From: Reticulitermes speratus
Taxonomy: Eukaryota; Arthropoda; Insecta; Blattodea; Rhinotermitidae
Assembly (NCBI GenBank): GCA_021186555.1
Contig: JAJKFL010000014.1
Coordinates: 22,885,033 to 22,949,032, forward strand
Length of the DNA: 64,000 bases
Reading direction: 5' to 3'
Below, in pieces: positions 22,201 to 39,308 of the stretch (position 1 is the stretch's first letter; every line of letters begins with the position of its first letter). The translations under genes and the position numbers were made by a program. The notes under the pieces are model-generated. The model saw nothing but the letters and a program-made list of their open reading frames with translations, was not told the DNA's origin and searched no databases.

Positions 22201-23634
22201 GAAGAAATGTAGAAAGATCAAGTGCTGACCAAGTGTGATTTAAATTGGAATAGAATAGACAATTGGGTATTATGTTTAAAGTTCAGCGTGATTTTTCGTT
22301 TATAATTTGTGTTTAATTTATGAAATTAGCCTTATAAATATCCATATATATATATATATATATATGATTTTGTGTCCAAAATTTTCTCTTTTGGGACTGC
22401 GGACCACCGTAACACACTTTCCTTATGCGTGTTGTGTCTGGTTGGTATTTCAGCAGGGGCCGATTATCGTGAAAGTATTGACAGAATATTAAACATTTCA
22501 TTAATTCGTTCTTCTTACAATTCATAACCACACGCATATACCTTTGGAACTGGATAACAGTAGGGTAAGAGAATACGAAATCTTATGTTACTGGATGTAA
22601 GGCTTACACATTTATGTGTGTGAGTGTTCTTATCGACGGTCCTGTCATGAACTGATATATGATGGGTCATACGGCAGTGGTTAGAAGCTGAAGTATTTTT
22701 TTCCTCTTCCATTACAGGAGGCAGAACTTGCTATACATTAGCATTAATGGATGTGGAGTGTCGGAATGGTAGGCGGGCAGGGTGGAGGGGAAGGAGGGGG
22801 TGTGTGGACAGGCGGAGTACCAAACTGGCTTTTGGTCCTGATTAAAAATCTAACATAGTGAATCAGTATATGTATGTACAAGCTGGTGATTGATTTGAAC
22901 ATTTTCAGTTCCGCACTGTTGTCACAGTGCCCCATCTCTAGCTAGATGCATTTCCTCATTCTATGCACCAGGGGTCAGTGTGATCCCAGTATAGTGCCAT
23001 TGTTATAGCCCAAGTGCTGGGGTCGGTTACCACCCCATCCCTACCTGTGTCTCCCGGGAATACTCGATTTAAAAGCATCGAATCCCAAAGGGAGATAAAG
23101 AAACGATCACTACATCCCCGCTTCAAACACAACCCCTTTCTCTGTTTCCACCCTCACATCGTCCTTCCTGCAACATTGCAAGTGCCACATTTATTGGCTA
23201 GAACCGGTCAGTAGGACCTGGCAATTTTTACTTCTCTTTTTCTAAAACATTCCGTCTCTCTCTTATTTTTTAACTTATTTGTAGTCCATCCGCTTCTAAC
23301 GATTCGGTTTCTAAATGCTAAATACAGCCTGGCCCCTTTCCCTTCCACTTCTATATAGCCTGTCTGTGGTGTAGCCATCTAATCATTCTTTCGCAGCGAC
23401 TAAATCGCGTAATGGCGTTTCATTTCTTTGCCCTTAGTTTCCTAGCGTTTATCTGTGTAAAGAGCTTTATGTATTACATATTTGTTAATGTAAATATTTG
23501 CTTGTAGTTCTCACTACATAATGAGCCGTTCTGTCCGCAATTTCCCGTACATTGACAATGCCTCACCTCATATTACGTGCGCCAAGTATTGCGCTTCTCT
23601 GAAATTGACGTTCTGGGTTCTATTGCGCTAGCGT
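19290..23634. other. 4.3 kb without a recognisable gene
   Basis: It contains a TA microsatellite at 22344-22365 and small palindromes such as GTGTTCTCCATATTAATAAT with its inverse near 21930-21975. Short ORFs show no known motif. The C-rich patches at 21240-21440 and 23000-23220 look like old repeats that I cannot classify. Confidence 0.5.
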
Positions 23635-23916
23635 GGTAAAGGTCAAAAGGTAAAGTTCACCCTGTAACCTGCCATGAACGCACAGAGGGGAGTATACTGT
23701 AGCTCTATTCTTTCTTTAACCTCGACCCAAGAAGGGGTTGGGTGGTCGAGGCCACACCCCGGCCGCTTTACCCACGGGAATGATTGTATAGGAGGCTGGC
23801 TGGGCCCCCAGAGCCGGTCTGGACGGGTGTTCAAAATCTCACCCCCACCGGGATTTGATCACCGGACCCTTCAACCCGTAGCGAGTCGCTATACCGACTA
23901 CGCTGCCCCGGCCCAC
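23635..23916 (-). repeat. SINE B copy 2 (near full length)
   Basis: On the minus strand it begins with a tRNA-like head, GGCCGGGGCAGCGTAGTCGG, then TATAGCGACTCGCTACGGG and a B-box-like GGTGATCAAATCCCGG. The body and a tail of repeated TTTACC units follow (plus strand GGTAAAGGTCAAAAGGTAAAG at 23635). Conceptual translation gives a phrase with VGRGSVVGIATRYGL, which I remember as widespread in predicted proteins of insect genomes. Those predictions are almost certainly this SINE. Confidence 0.88.
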
Positions 23917-25559
23917 TGACACTGGATTATTGAGGTTTGGTGCATTGTACAGAAGTTGATTCTTTTCTTGAATGTAACTCTTATATCTTCTGCAGGGTTC
24001 AACACATAATGTATGAAGTTTTAAAGTAGGCATAACTTGAAGGTAACTGCACCTCTCCATCTAGTTGAAAGAACAGTAAAGCGAATAGGCTTGTATATTG
24101 AATTTCACTTCGACTGCCCGTACTATAAAGGCTGTAGTCTAAGCAAAAGTGAATTGAAATGTTTAGACCTTGCAGGACTACTCTGTGTTTGCAAAACAGA
24201 CTTTATTTCAGTCACTCTGATTGGCAAAGTCAGTGTCTGTAAGGTAAACAGGACGAATCTCAGTTGGGTCTGATACTTTCACGCGAAACTTTTCTCGACG
24301 TGATGCAGTTTAACTCATTGCATGGGGATTATATTTTTGTAGTGTGTGGAATAAATATCTTCAAGGTACTATATTAGCAAAGATACATATTTGTCTGCAG
24401 TAGATGATCGTACAGACAAGTGAGGTGTGTAAAGTAACAAAGAAAGCATATGCGAAATGTCCGGCTTTTTGTATGGCAGTTCATGGCTGCGCATGACAGC
24501 AGCGTATTATTACGGGTGTGTTTGGCCACGCGAACCGCAGACGAAGACTTCAGCGCCGCCTCATTTTGTTTTGTCTGATGTGGTCTGTCGTCTCACACAA
24601 CTGCAGAAACAATGCCATTATCTGCAGTAAGAACGGAACAATGAGTAGCTCTGATTTAAATCCAAACTGAGGGGGGGTTGGAGGTCACTGGAATGCTATT
24701 GTAAGTACAATAGTCTCTCTGCCTTATGCTATTACATCAGTGGACGGATTTCTCTGAGCTTATTGATCAAGAAACACAAAGCTTAACAGAAGCTAAGACT
24801 TTCGTACTTGATTTATGGTAATAACTGTTGCTCTATAACTATCGGTAGAAAGTTATTATAGGCACCAGATGCTTCGGCTGGTATGTATATTTGAGGATTT
24901 CATATATAATGTAGACTATTTAATGGCGATACAGCATCGTTACGAAACAGAAAAAAATCAGCAGTTGAAAAACCTGGACTCTATATTTTATGATTCAAAG
25001 ACTTCAGTTTCAACGGCCATTGTAATTTTGCAGCCAATTCCATCATAACTCATATAAGTAGCTACGTTTGGTCTGAGTCTATAGGTAATTTTACGAGTTA
25101 TGATTTTTTATCTAAAATGACTAAAATATATGAAGCTCCTTGTCAGTATTTATGAACTGTCTATCCCATTATTCGAAAAACGTGAATTAAATTTTCCTGT
25201 TGTCGTCAGCCACTTTACATTATAGTTATATACGATAACTCCTTGTACAGTTGTAGGACTAGAGTATCCAATGTGTTTAATCACATGCCATATATGTGTA
25301 TAAGAGTGTGCAAGTAAAACCCCACACATTCTAAAACTTCTGACGATGAGGTAGTGACCGGTTATCTTCACGTTTCATCAGTTTTATTCCGGGGACAGAG
25401 CCCTTAATAAATCTTAACTGGGAATGCTTTTGGGGCCCTGAACCCGTCTGAATGGAGTGGAGTAGATAAAAGTTACCGCTTCTTGCAAGGAAGAGAATAT
25501 CGGCCGTCCAGTCTGTATCAGCTATCCCGGCGCGTCGTTGATAGTATAAATAGTAACAA
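23917..25559. other. 1.6 kb without a recognisable gene
   Basis: There is a GC-richer patch at about 24480-24580 and AT-rich sequence elsewhere. At 25336-25380 a CTGACGATGAGG...CGTTTCATCAG word resembles the hammerhead-like family but lacks GAAA in place. No gene was seen. Confidence 0.5.
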
Positions 25560-25810
25560 CTGCCGATGTCTAAGGCGTAAGTCTACAGCCGCTTGATTGC
25601 TGGGATCGCGGGTTGGAATCCCGCTGAGGGCATGGATGTTCGTCTCTTGTGTTTGTTGTTTGTTGTGTAGGTAGCGGCCTCTGTGACGAACTGATCGCTC
25701 GTTCAGAGGAGTTATACCATCTGTGTGTGTGTGTGTGTGTGTGTGTGTCTAATTGTGTGTGATCTAGAAAGCTCAAAAAGAAGCGGCCGATTTCGGCTGT
25801 AGCGCCACAG
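25560..25810 (+). repeat. SINE A copy 4, decayed, with internal GT microsatellite
   Basis: The head has lost part of the A-box region (GCCGATGTCTAAGGCG). The B box is GGTTGGAATCCC with one change. The body CGTTCAGAGGAGT is recognisable, and a GT run at 25732-25748 has expanded where other copies have GTGTGGTGTGTC. The 3' end is diverged but ends GCGCCACAG in the expected place. It abuts the next copy tail to tail. Confidence 0.82.
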
Positions 25811-25821
25811 ATTATTCTTTT

Positions 25822-26074
25822 TATGGCGGGACAGTCCCTAGTGAGCTAGGGCCTTCTCATTATCGAGGCTTCATGATCACACACTTTTTAGACACACCAC
25901 AGTCGGTAGGACTCCTCTGGTCGAGTGGTCAAGCCGTCGCAGAGACCTCTACCTGACAACACACCACACTGTCAAGAGACAGACATCCATGCCCCCGGCG
26001 GGATTCGAACCCTCAATCCCAACAAGCGAACGGCCGAAGACCCACGCCTTAGACTGTGCCGCCACTGGAATCTG
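25822..26074 (-). repeat. SINE A copy 5, tail to tail with copy 4
   Basis: Well preserved on the minus strand: B box (plus strand GGATTCGAACCC at 26001-26012), body GACTCCTCTGG (plus strand, 25909-25919), and the 3' hairpin word CCCTAGTGAGCTAGGG (25834-25849). Only about 12 bp separate it from copy 4, so the pair forms a loose inverted repeat of about 510 bp. Confidence 0.9.
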
Positions 26075-26194
26075 CTCCAGATAAATTAGTAACAGTTAAT
26101 AATTAGTAATATAAACTAACATAATGAGGCTTCTAAAACTTAATATTTGCTCAGCTAGTTACGAAATACCATGTCTTTCATGGAAGGAACTGAA

Positions 26195-26300
26195 ATGAAG
26201 ATTCCATTTGAAAACCCGAGACATGAATGGCAGGACATTATTAAAATGGAGCTTAAAGACGTGGGGTTTGAGGATGAGTATTGAATTGATGGCTTTTGTG
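26195..26300 (+). pseudogene. Short LINE 3'-end fragment
   Basis: One frame reads RHEWQDIIKMELKDVGFEDEY and then stops. This matches the segment SNIKMDLKEMRSEY in the better relic at 32335-32376, and I recognise the pattern WED(I/N)IKMDL as the C-terminal tail of insect LINE reverse transcriptase ORFs. Only about 30 codons survive. The TAG repeat begins immediately after it. Confidence 0.45.
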
Positions 26301-26305
26301 AATAC

Positions 26306-31310
<5,005 letters not shown>

Positions 31311-31890
31311 CTAGTTGCTTCTAGCAGCTGCTACAGGCACAGCACAGCAAAGCAGCACTGCGAGGCAGCAGAACAGCAAAGCAGCTCAGCACTGCAGCTA
31401 GCCAGCAAACGCGTAAAGGAGCAGCAAACAGCATGACAGCAGCTACGCAGCAAGCAGGAGCAGAGGCAGCGCAGCAGCAGCAGAGCAGCAATAGCCCAGC
31501 ACAAGCAAGCAGTAGCAGCAGACTGCAGCAGCAGCAGGCAGCATGCAGCGAGACACAGCACTGCACAGCAGCAAGCTGTAGCAGCATCAGTACAGCTAGC
31601 GGCAGCGCAGCGAGCGAAGTAATGCTGCAGCTAGCACACCACTGCGCTGTAGGGTATAGGAACAGCCGAGCACGGGCACAGCAGCAGCAGCACAGCACAG
31701 CAGCAGCAGCAGCTGCACGCACAGCAAGCCAGCGCTGAGCAGTCAGCAGCAGAGCAGTACGTAGCAGTGCAAGCAGGATGAGCGCACAGGTGCTGCAGGT
31801 GCTAGCAGTTCAATAGCAGGCAGGCGCAGCTGAGAGCTTAGCGAGCAGCAGTCAGGCTCATTAGCAGCAGTGCAGCATGAGCAGAGGTGC
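31311..31890. repeat. Degenerate CAG-rich tail of the trinucleotide tract
   Basis: CAG/GCA words remain dense but are mixed with other sequence (CTGCTACAGGCACAGCACAG, GCAAACGCGTAAAGG). Order decays steadily from 31100 to 31890. Frames such as 31321-31722 (minus) and 31433-31738 (plus) are low-complexity and not credible genes. Confidence 0.85.
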
Positions 31891-31900
31891 GAGAGTGCAC

Positions 31901-31955
31901 TGACCCATCGGGAATCCACCCGCGACCTTCCGGCTTGTAGCACATCGCGTATCCC
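31901..31955 (-). repeat. tRNA-like SINE fragment (possible fourth family, D)
   Basis: On the minus strand it reads GCTACAAGCCGGAAGGTCGC, then GGGTGGATTCCCGATGGGTCA, the pattern of a tRNA anticodon arm, variable region and T-arm B box (GGTTCGATTCCC with changes). The A-box end is poorly preserved. It lies between the degenerate CAG region and the distal TAG block. It could be a tRNA pseudogene rather than a SINE. Confidence 0.5.
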
Positions 31956-32085
31956 ACAAGTAATATTAGTATTAATAATACTAGTACTGTAGTAGTAGTA
32001 GTAGTAGTAGTAGTAGGAGGAGGAGGAGGAGGAATAATACTAGTACTAGTAGAATACTAATAATACGAGTAGCTGGCGGTGGCGG
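31955..32085 (+). repeat. Distal TAG / AGG / GGC simple-repeat block
   Basis: AATACTAGTACTG leads into (TAG)8 at about 31990-32015, then (AGG)5, then ACTAGTACTAGTAG and GGCGGTGGCGGCGGC. This mirrors the pure TAG block at the left end of the tract. Confidence 0.85.
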
Positions 32086-32209
32086 CGGCAGAAACATGTA
32101 AAAGTGTTCAATATGCTATGTACAAATGTCATCGAAACTTCAAAGGGTTATAAAGTAGCGTTTCACAGTCCTGTATTAAGGCTGTTTGTTGTTGTCGTGG
32201 CATACTCTT

Positions 32210-32515
32210 AGGTGATCAAATCAAGGAATATGAGATTGATGGGGCATGTAGCATGCTAAGGAGACTTACATACGTGAAAAAATTTCGTCGGTAAACCTAA
32301 AGCGCAGAGACCACTTTGAAGACGGATTGTATTGGAGAGTAATATTAAAATGGATCTTAAGGAAATGAGGAGTGAGTACTTGAACTGCCCTCGTCTGATA
32401 CATGATGGCTACGAGTGGTGGGGTGTTATGAATGCATTAATGAAAGATGGGGAATTTCTTAACGGGTTAAACGACTATTAGCTTCTCATGAATGGCTCTA
32501 CTTCGCTACGTGCAA
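32210..32515 (+). pseudogene. Decayed LINE reverse-transcriptase ORF, extreme C-terminus
   Basis: One frame reads VGKPKAQRPL, a stop, RRIVLESNIKMDLKEMRSEYLNC...GYEWWGVMNALMKDGEFLNGLNDY and a stop at 32479-32481. This has the order of the C-terminal tail found in insect LINEs (GKPEGKRPLGRPRRRWEDNIKMDL...RWRAVVNAVMNLRVP). The first part carries a stop where a basic repeat should be, and upstream MGHVAC (from about 32240) fits the usual GHVARM motif. It is a dead 3' fragment. Confidence 0.7.
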
Positions 32516-33214
32516 AATAACAGCCTGTTATTATCACTAAGATAAACAGACACCCTTCGTTCACTTCTTAAAATATTCATGTCGCTTGTACGAAATAGAG
32601 TTACTTCAATCGCAAATTTCTCTTGAAAAGAGCACGAGACAAATAGCTACATTATCTGGTAATGTGAATATGTACGGCTAATGTATATAAAATGTACTTT
32701 TACATATCCATGAATGTGGAATGTAAACGTTGAATTTGTTTGTATTACTGTCTGCGTTTGGTTTTCAGACGTTTGAAACTGGGATGAATAATGAGAAAGC
32801 AGTAATGACACTATCGTGACTGATTCCTTCTATTGAGGCACACTGTCCAGAGTAGCTGCCTTAATATTCATCATCACTCTTTGTCAATACAGAACAGATA
32901 ACATCTGACTGATTGGTCTATTACCACGTAACTAGTCCAAAACATTTGTACCAAACTGTTCAGTGCACGTTGAAGTAAACAATCTAAATGTAGCGAGAGT
33001 AAATTATAAGTGATCACTCCACATTCAGTTGTTGTCTTTGTGGGTTACTCGTAGGCATACTAATACCTGTAAGGGCTTCAAAATCCTCGTTGGAAGTGTC
33101 TCATCCATTTTCCTTAAACTCATCAACCTGTAGGTATACAGTGAAAAAAATGCGTTCATTGTAAAGACGCCGTCAATTTCTCAGATTATGTAGATTCTGT
33201 GATGGATAAATTAA

Positions 33215-33378
33215 ATATGTGTGTGGAGTACTGACAGGCGAAAACCGAAATACGAGGTAAAAGGCATGTTCTGTCTCCACTTTATCCACCACAAAACCCA
33301 AATTGACTGGCCTGGTAATGAACCCGTGTCTCCGCGGTGAGAGGTGTGTAATTCGGTTAAATACTCGACCACCTGTCT
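33215..33378 (-). repeat. SINE C copy 2
   Basis: On the minus strand: GGTCGAGTATTTAACCGAAT, CTCTCACCGCGGAGACACGGG, a B-box-like GGGTTCATTACCAGG, CAGTCAATTTGGG, TTTTGTGGTGGATAAAGTGG. The order matches the 61.6-kb copy (CCTCCCACCGTGGAGGCCGGGTTCGATACCGGGTCAGTCC in blocks, then TTTGTGGTGGACACAGTGG). The far 3' part is missing. A 69-codon ORF on this strand is the SINE translated. Confidence 0.72.
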
Positions 33379-34863
33379 CCACCGTTCTCTTTACTTCTAT
33401 ATGTCGTCTCTACCTGTACAGGTCTATATGTCATTTTAACATATTCCACTGTTGACTGTATATATATAGGCAAGGTTCTTAGTATTTTATTTTAGCAGCT
33501 TCTGTTACTCCATTGTCTAGCTCCCCATATCCAGTGCCCCACTATCATACCTTACCCCTATTTTAAGCTATATATTGCATAATTTTAAATACGTTTCCCT
33601 GAACCAAGTGTGCGATGTCATACCAAGCGTTAGCTTCTCTAGCACTCCTCGTGCGGTCTCGATGGAAGAGCAGCTGCTAGAGGAAAACCGCAGGAACCAC
33701 AGAAAACCTGCAACCTTGGCGACCAGAAATCACACATGAAATTCCTCGTTTTGGAGACGTAACTCCCTGCTGATGCCGAAAAATAGTCTCCTGAGCTGTC
33801 TTTTGCAATGAGACGTGTTCCTGGTTAATATCAATCTGAATCGCAGGTTTGGTTCGTAGTTACCATGGACTGAAATGAGACCGCGTTTTACAAACCAACT
33901 ATTTTCCTTTCCTAACTCAGAAATTCATGCTTACGTAAGATCTGAGTTACAGAGAGCATCGTTGAATAAATACACTGTGCCGATTAAAGTTTTCATGACC
34001 ATCTTTCTCTATTTATTTGCGCCGCCAAGTCATCTCCCCTTGCCAGTGTTTGCAGTGTAATAGGCTTCAACGGGAAGTAATCTACATCCCTATTTCGTTG
34101 GGGATAATTCGTCATTTTAATCTGATGCTCATGACATTTTTTAAATATGCTTGTGTCTACGTAGTGCTGCCCACTTTATCTTAATGGAATTATGAGGCAT
34201 ATGTATATATTTTATTCAGAACAACAAAACGAAAAATTATGGCGACTACCGTTAGTGTGATAGTTGTATATGTCACGCATGAGCCATGCCGTGCGAAGAT
34301 GATTTGTTGAACCTTTAATAAAGGACTGTATATAGAAATATGTATAGAAATAACATTAATGATTGTACTACTAATAGATACTGTAAGAGGGCTAGAATTT
34401 TGTATAGTGTAAATTTACGTTTTCACTTGTGCACGGAACTATGACAGCAGCAAGAAGGCCACGAACAGGAGGAGGGTACAGTGTACGTAATTCCTCATTC
34501 CTGTCTGTCTCCTATCACATTATGCGCACATCGTACACACCGTGTCCGCCCGTTCAGTTTCTCTGTCCGTAAGTTTTTCATCGCCGAAACTACAGAATGT
34601 ATTTTGATTAAACACAGTGTTTGAGGTCTACGTTTCGTACGCAATTTTAATTCGTGGCGGTAAATGTAACTCTTAATTTGCAAGAAGGCAAAATCACTTT
34701 TCTCCGAAACTGTATGTGTCGCGGGCTTCATTCTTACTGCGACGTGAAGGTAAATTCTTTTATTCCGTATAGATATATTACAATGGAAGTATCCACTTTT
34801 TCTTCATTCAGATAAAGACAATATATACACTTTCTGTTGCTGCTGTGAAGAAGCGGTTATTTA

Positions 34864-35150
34864 GGTCAAGTTTTCACTGTCTACACCATGAAGGCATATA
34901 GGGGAGTAGAGGTATATATCCATTCATTCTTAACCTCGGCACTAGATGGAAGTTAATGGTCAACTTTACGCCCTGGCCGCTTTACCCCAGCAAAAGAGCC
35001 CCGGGTTCCTGTTGAATTTGAGGTTGTGTTGGTTCCTGAACGGGTCTGGACGTTTTCGAGAAGAGAAATATCTCTTGCCCATGCCGGGAATTAAACCCCG
35101 GATCCTCCAGCACCTAGCCTAGTCACTGTACCGACTACTGTCGCGGCTGG
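34864..35150 (-). repeat. SINE B copy 3
   Basis: On the minus strand it starts near CAGCCGCGACAGTAGTCGGT, with the tRNA-like head and a B-box-like GGTTTAATTCCCGG. The body includes CCAGACCCGTTCAGG, and the tail carries CTATATGCCTTCATGG. ATTTAGG flanks at 34858-34864 and 35156-35162 may be a short target duplication. Confidence 0.85.
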
Positions 35151-35381
35151 TAAGAATTTAGGGCTATTTAAAACTCCCACGGAGCATAACATAATGTTTT
35201 CTTCTAGAATACGTGTCAGTTACCCTCAAACTACCGGAATGCTTGGCGTCGCATCGCGTATTACATCTTTAACAATTGGTCATACATATGTCAGCTACTC
35301 AATAAGGAAGATGGTGCAGGTAACGAATCATCCAGAACTTTTGCGAGATTTGAGGTTCTCGTAGCGGTGTTGATGAAGATT

Positions 35382-35475
35382 CAGGTCTTGTAGGATGTCA
35401 CGCCGTGTTGACTGGTAATACCGACATTTCAATGGAGCGTAGTGCCTTCCTCTTCTTGGACTGCGGAAAAGCCGT
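35382..35475. repeat. Partial fold-back element, family F
   Basis: The segment GTAGGATGTCACGCCGTG, TTGACTGGTAATACCGAC, then ATTTCAATGG and TTCCTCTTCTTGGACTGC matches the inverted complement of the 9.8-kb element (GAAACGTCGGTAA, arm ending in the GCGT/ATTAC region). Only one arm and part of the spacer are present. Confidence 0.5.
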
Positions 35476-35479
35476 AACA

Positions 35480-38400
35480 ACCCAGGAGGTTTTACCTTAA
35501 CTCATTTCTGTGCTCATCATTAATATTTTAATGTTCACTTTTCGTTCTAAGTATATCTGTTTCTTCTTTGCAGGTAGGAGTTCCTTTGTAATTTTCATGG
35601 CAGAAGTGTGGTAAGTACGTACCTTTCACGTTTATCGAACTTTGCCTTGTTTAGGAGTAAGCGTGTGTTCTGTTTACTTTATCAGTATATAGGAGCGAAA
35701 TTATTTTAAGTGCTATTGGAACTTTTTGTGCGTACTTGTAACAAAATGAATATCAACACCATTACTAAAGGTAATTACGTAATGCTCTTTAGGGGAAACA
35801 AGCTGCTCATTTTCACAACGAAACTACGTAACTACATTGTGAGGGGATCAAATCAGTTTGTGCTGCACTTTCACGACAAACACCTAAGGAACAATAAGGT
35901 CAGCAGCCTCTCAATTCTTTACACGTTTCTCTCCCACGCGAATCACTTTATCTGATAAATTACTTACATGTCTTAACGTTGAATCTTCACCTATTTATGA
36001 TATTCCGCAATGTCTTTTTCGGCGTCCGTAAAAGCCATACAAGATAACTGATGCAAAATAATTGGGGTCGCATATTCCGGTAACCCTTCTGTCCACCTTT
36101 CTATGCTTGTAAGAAAGAAGGGCTGATAGCCTCATATCCTGCTTGCGTAGTGTTTGCTTTGCCCCCATTATCTTCTGAAACAATTATTCATTTTCGTAAT
36201 AGTTTATAGTAAGGTACCAACATTTTAATTTCAGAACTCCTACCAAAAGGGACGAGTATTTTGAATGAGAATGGCACTAGTTATAGAAGAACTTCCATAT
36301 CATAAAAGCGCTTCAAGAATATACACTCGTTTCTTAAGATAATTCATTTACGGAATTTAAACTTCAGAATTAGGATCGCTCGAAGTTCGTATTTATCTTT
36401 CAGTTTTGGGACGTTAGGAGCTAGAACTGTAAATTTGAGGTTTCATCCGACAAATCTCATAATTGTAATCTGTATCATTTAAAATTATGCAAACAAATAA
36501 TCATATAATTTTATAATGATTAATTTGCATTGTTTCTGACCTCACTATACGGGCACAAAAAAGTAGTAATCATAAGTTCCCATCATTATTTTTCAGTAAC
36601 GCTTTGTAATTGTGCGTGACGTTGGTCAATACTTCACAGTATCCTGTCAAAGGAAAATCTGTCAAATGTCTCAGTCGCTCGTTTACAATTGGTAACAACG
36701 GCTGTATTCAGACTTGGTTCTGAAGAAATTCCCTTACTCTCTCAGTATTAAAATGTTTGCAATGAATTTGTAGTGAGAAGTTGTGACGTGTAGGCCCGCT
36801 GTCTATGCTGTGTTCAACTCACTAGCATATTCTACATCCTCACACATAGCGCTAATCATCTTTATTCTAGTGATATTTGTTTCACATTTCTTACATGTAC
36901 TGTTGCTTATAAGAATGAAAATGTCTTCATTCCCAAATTTGTAAACATCTAATCATATCCCTACAATATACATGTTTTCTCAGGCCTACATGTTTTTGTT
37001 TACGTCGAAATCTAGCTAAATCGTTCAAGTGGTAACATTTGTGATGTGTACTATGAGGTAGCTGCTTCAAATTTTGGCCCGGAGTCTTTTCTTGGCTTTC
37101 TGCATTGCCTTCAAGCAATGGCGAGCTATTACTCAAAATACGGCCATGTTCTTCTCGGTTTGGCAAATATTCGCCAACCATCTTACCATCTGAGGCCATA
37201 TAATATGGGTTATTCTGCTATTCAGTGTTACAAATCTGACTTGCTTATTGCTTTGTTAAATAAATATAAATACGTTTACAGTTAACACCTCGAAACCACG
37301 TTCACGTTTTCCTTGCCCGGAGGGCATTCAAAACCATTAATCATGCAATAAAGCTTCACTGTATAATATTAAAGAATGTATTAAATTTGGCTCTCGTCAT
37401 ACTTAAAAATCCTCATAGGCTGGAGGACCGAATCTGATTAGCAGGAAGACAGCACACAAAGGACACCAGTAAATCAATCACTTAAATCGAATTTAGAGTA
37501 GTCACATTAATCCTCTCCTTCACATCTGTCTTCATCAGTAGCATCACTCTACCCTTCTCAGTCACTAGAACAACATACCTCTTGAGAAGACATGCTATCT
37601 CACGAGGCAGTGTATTGGAGCTGGATGATTACAGCTACGAGCCTTCATTAACGTTAAACCTGAGGCTACGTAATATTCTTCCTCCACTTGCTCTGAAATG
37701 CTTTTCCAAAATATCCATAAAACACTTCAGTTTTGCTTACTCAACACGTTACTTTTTGTACGTGTTACCTTGTATTACGTAGACACGAGTAAGGAGTTCG
37801 TATACCTTTATTTGTTTTACAGGCCCTAATGTAAGTCTGATATTCTGAGTAGGAATAGATTTTACGTGTCTGTCTGTAGCATTTTCCCCTGCCTTTTGCA
37901 TGCAGTTTTCTTGTCCCGAGTGTGGTCACGCTTCTTTTAAAGGCGGAATTCAGGATTTCCTTCCCATAAATAATACAAGATGTACATCGTATTTTTCCGT
38001 AATACCCTTCCTATACCGTGATAAATTATGACATTAGTCACAAAAACCTGTGTAGCACATGAACAATTTTTCATTATGTTGCAACAAGGAAAACATTCAA
38101 TGAAATTAAAAGAAAGTAACAGTATTTTTGAATTCGTCTACGTCGCTTATCGGGAATTCATTAACTGCCTCTGCTGAAGTTACTTTCACGAATGGAAACC
38201 ATATCCACAGGAACGGATCGTTACAATTGCTTTCAAGTAGGCCCATGTCAGCCGTACTTCGTAAGTAAAGTAGTGGATTGTCCGAAGTGTTAGATCGAAC
38301 AGAAGTGTAAGGTGTGCATGGCGTTTTTGTGACTCGTTAATTCGGCTTCCTGCCTTGGTCGCCTATCCAGGGGGCACCGCGTGGAGGTGAGTCACTTCCA
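35480..38400. other. 2.9 kb without a recognisable gene
   Basis: AT-rich sequence with ORFs under 95 codons. An antisense pair of ORFs near 36930-37285 has no family signature. No SINE boxes were seen. Confidence 0.5.
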
Positions 38401-38408
38401 TCTCCTCT

Positions 38409-38700
38409 ACGTAGAAGTGTCTTCGCTGCCAATTTTCGTCTCATCAGTGGACGTGACTACCTACAGCGACACCTGAACAGGATTGGAATAAAGGATTCTC
38501 CGATGTGCCCACTGTGCGACGACGGAGAAGAAATGGACCTTGGCCACATCCAAAAAATGTCCGAGTTTGACTGATAAAATGGACAGTGCCAACAACCGGG
38601 GTAAATGGTGGAATCTATAAAACTTATATTGGACTGCAAGAAAGAAAATGAGAGACATCCCTCTAACTGGCGTAGGATTAAAAAATATAAAAGTAAGTTT
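38409..38700 (+). pseudogene. Jockey/R1-type LINE ORF2 C-terminal relic with CPLC zinc motif
   Basis: From 38419 one frame reads VFAANFRLISGRDYLQRH, then LNRIGIKDSPMCPLCDDGEEMDLGHI, with a stop at 38572-38574. The pattern FRL..GRDYL..HL.RIGI...CPLC...EEM...H is the cysteine-rich region that follows the reverse transcriptase and RNase H in many arthropod LINEs. After a frameshift, LYWTARKKMRDIPLTGVG (from 38631) matches the extreme C-terminus of such ORFs. The rest of the element is missing or unrecognisable. The exact clade cannot be fixed. Confidence 0.72.
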
Positions 38701-39285
38701 GACGGTAGAACATTATTTTAAACTAAATTTAAATTACCAAGGTAGGAAGTGTACTATAACGTAGCAGTGTGGCGCGCACCCTTAATGTTTATACCTCCTC
38801 GGCTATCCAAACAGCCTGATACCATTTCAATCGAAGAGGGCGCTTTTATGGCGCTGTAATGTCGCCGGCAACGATAAAACATACTTTGGTCTTCATGTGA
38901 ATTGCCCGATTTTTTTGTCCGATTTTACCAGTTTGGAATTTCTCGACAAATTTTCATAGAAGTCCCCAATATCATATTTAACGGAAATCCATCCAGTGAC
39001 AGCCGCGCTCATACATGAGGACACACGGACAGACGGACATGACGAAGCTAATAGGCACCGCTCCTAAAAGGACTCTTTGAATGGAGTTCGGCCACATGTA
39101 AATGAAGACTACGGACGATTTATCTTTCCTGCACTTCGATTCCATGGCCCCTGTTTTGCTAGTATTAGGATGTGAGGCCATAGCAGGTAGCCTAGTATTA
39201 TTAGTAGAAGGCTAATAAACATGTATATGCATCCCTTGTGGTATCTCTAACTCTACAACTTCCTGCAAGGCGCGCCAAACTCAGG

Positions 39286-39308
39286 AGTGTGTGTGTGTGT
39301 GTGTGTGT
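39286..39308 (+). repeat. GT dinucleotide microsatellite
   Basis: A pure (GT)n run of about 23 bp in otherwise unremarkable sequence between 38700 and 40148, where no gene is visible. Confidence 0.9.

Noticed and set aside
25336..25380. CTGACGATGAGG...TTCACGTTTCATCAG as a hammerhead
   Set aside because: CUGACGA is present but GAAA is missing at the required place. Helix II is poor.
31321..31738. 133- and 101-codon ORFs on opposite strands
   Set aside because: Both lie in degenerate CAG-rich DNA and overlap each other. Composition explains the lack of stops.
38425..38450. CTGATGAGACGAAAA on the minus strand as a hammerhead
   Set aside because: Helix II would be zero to one pair, and the sequence is explained as the LINE coding relic on the plus strand.
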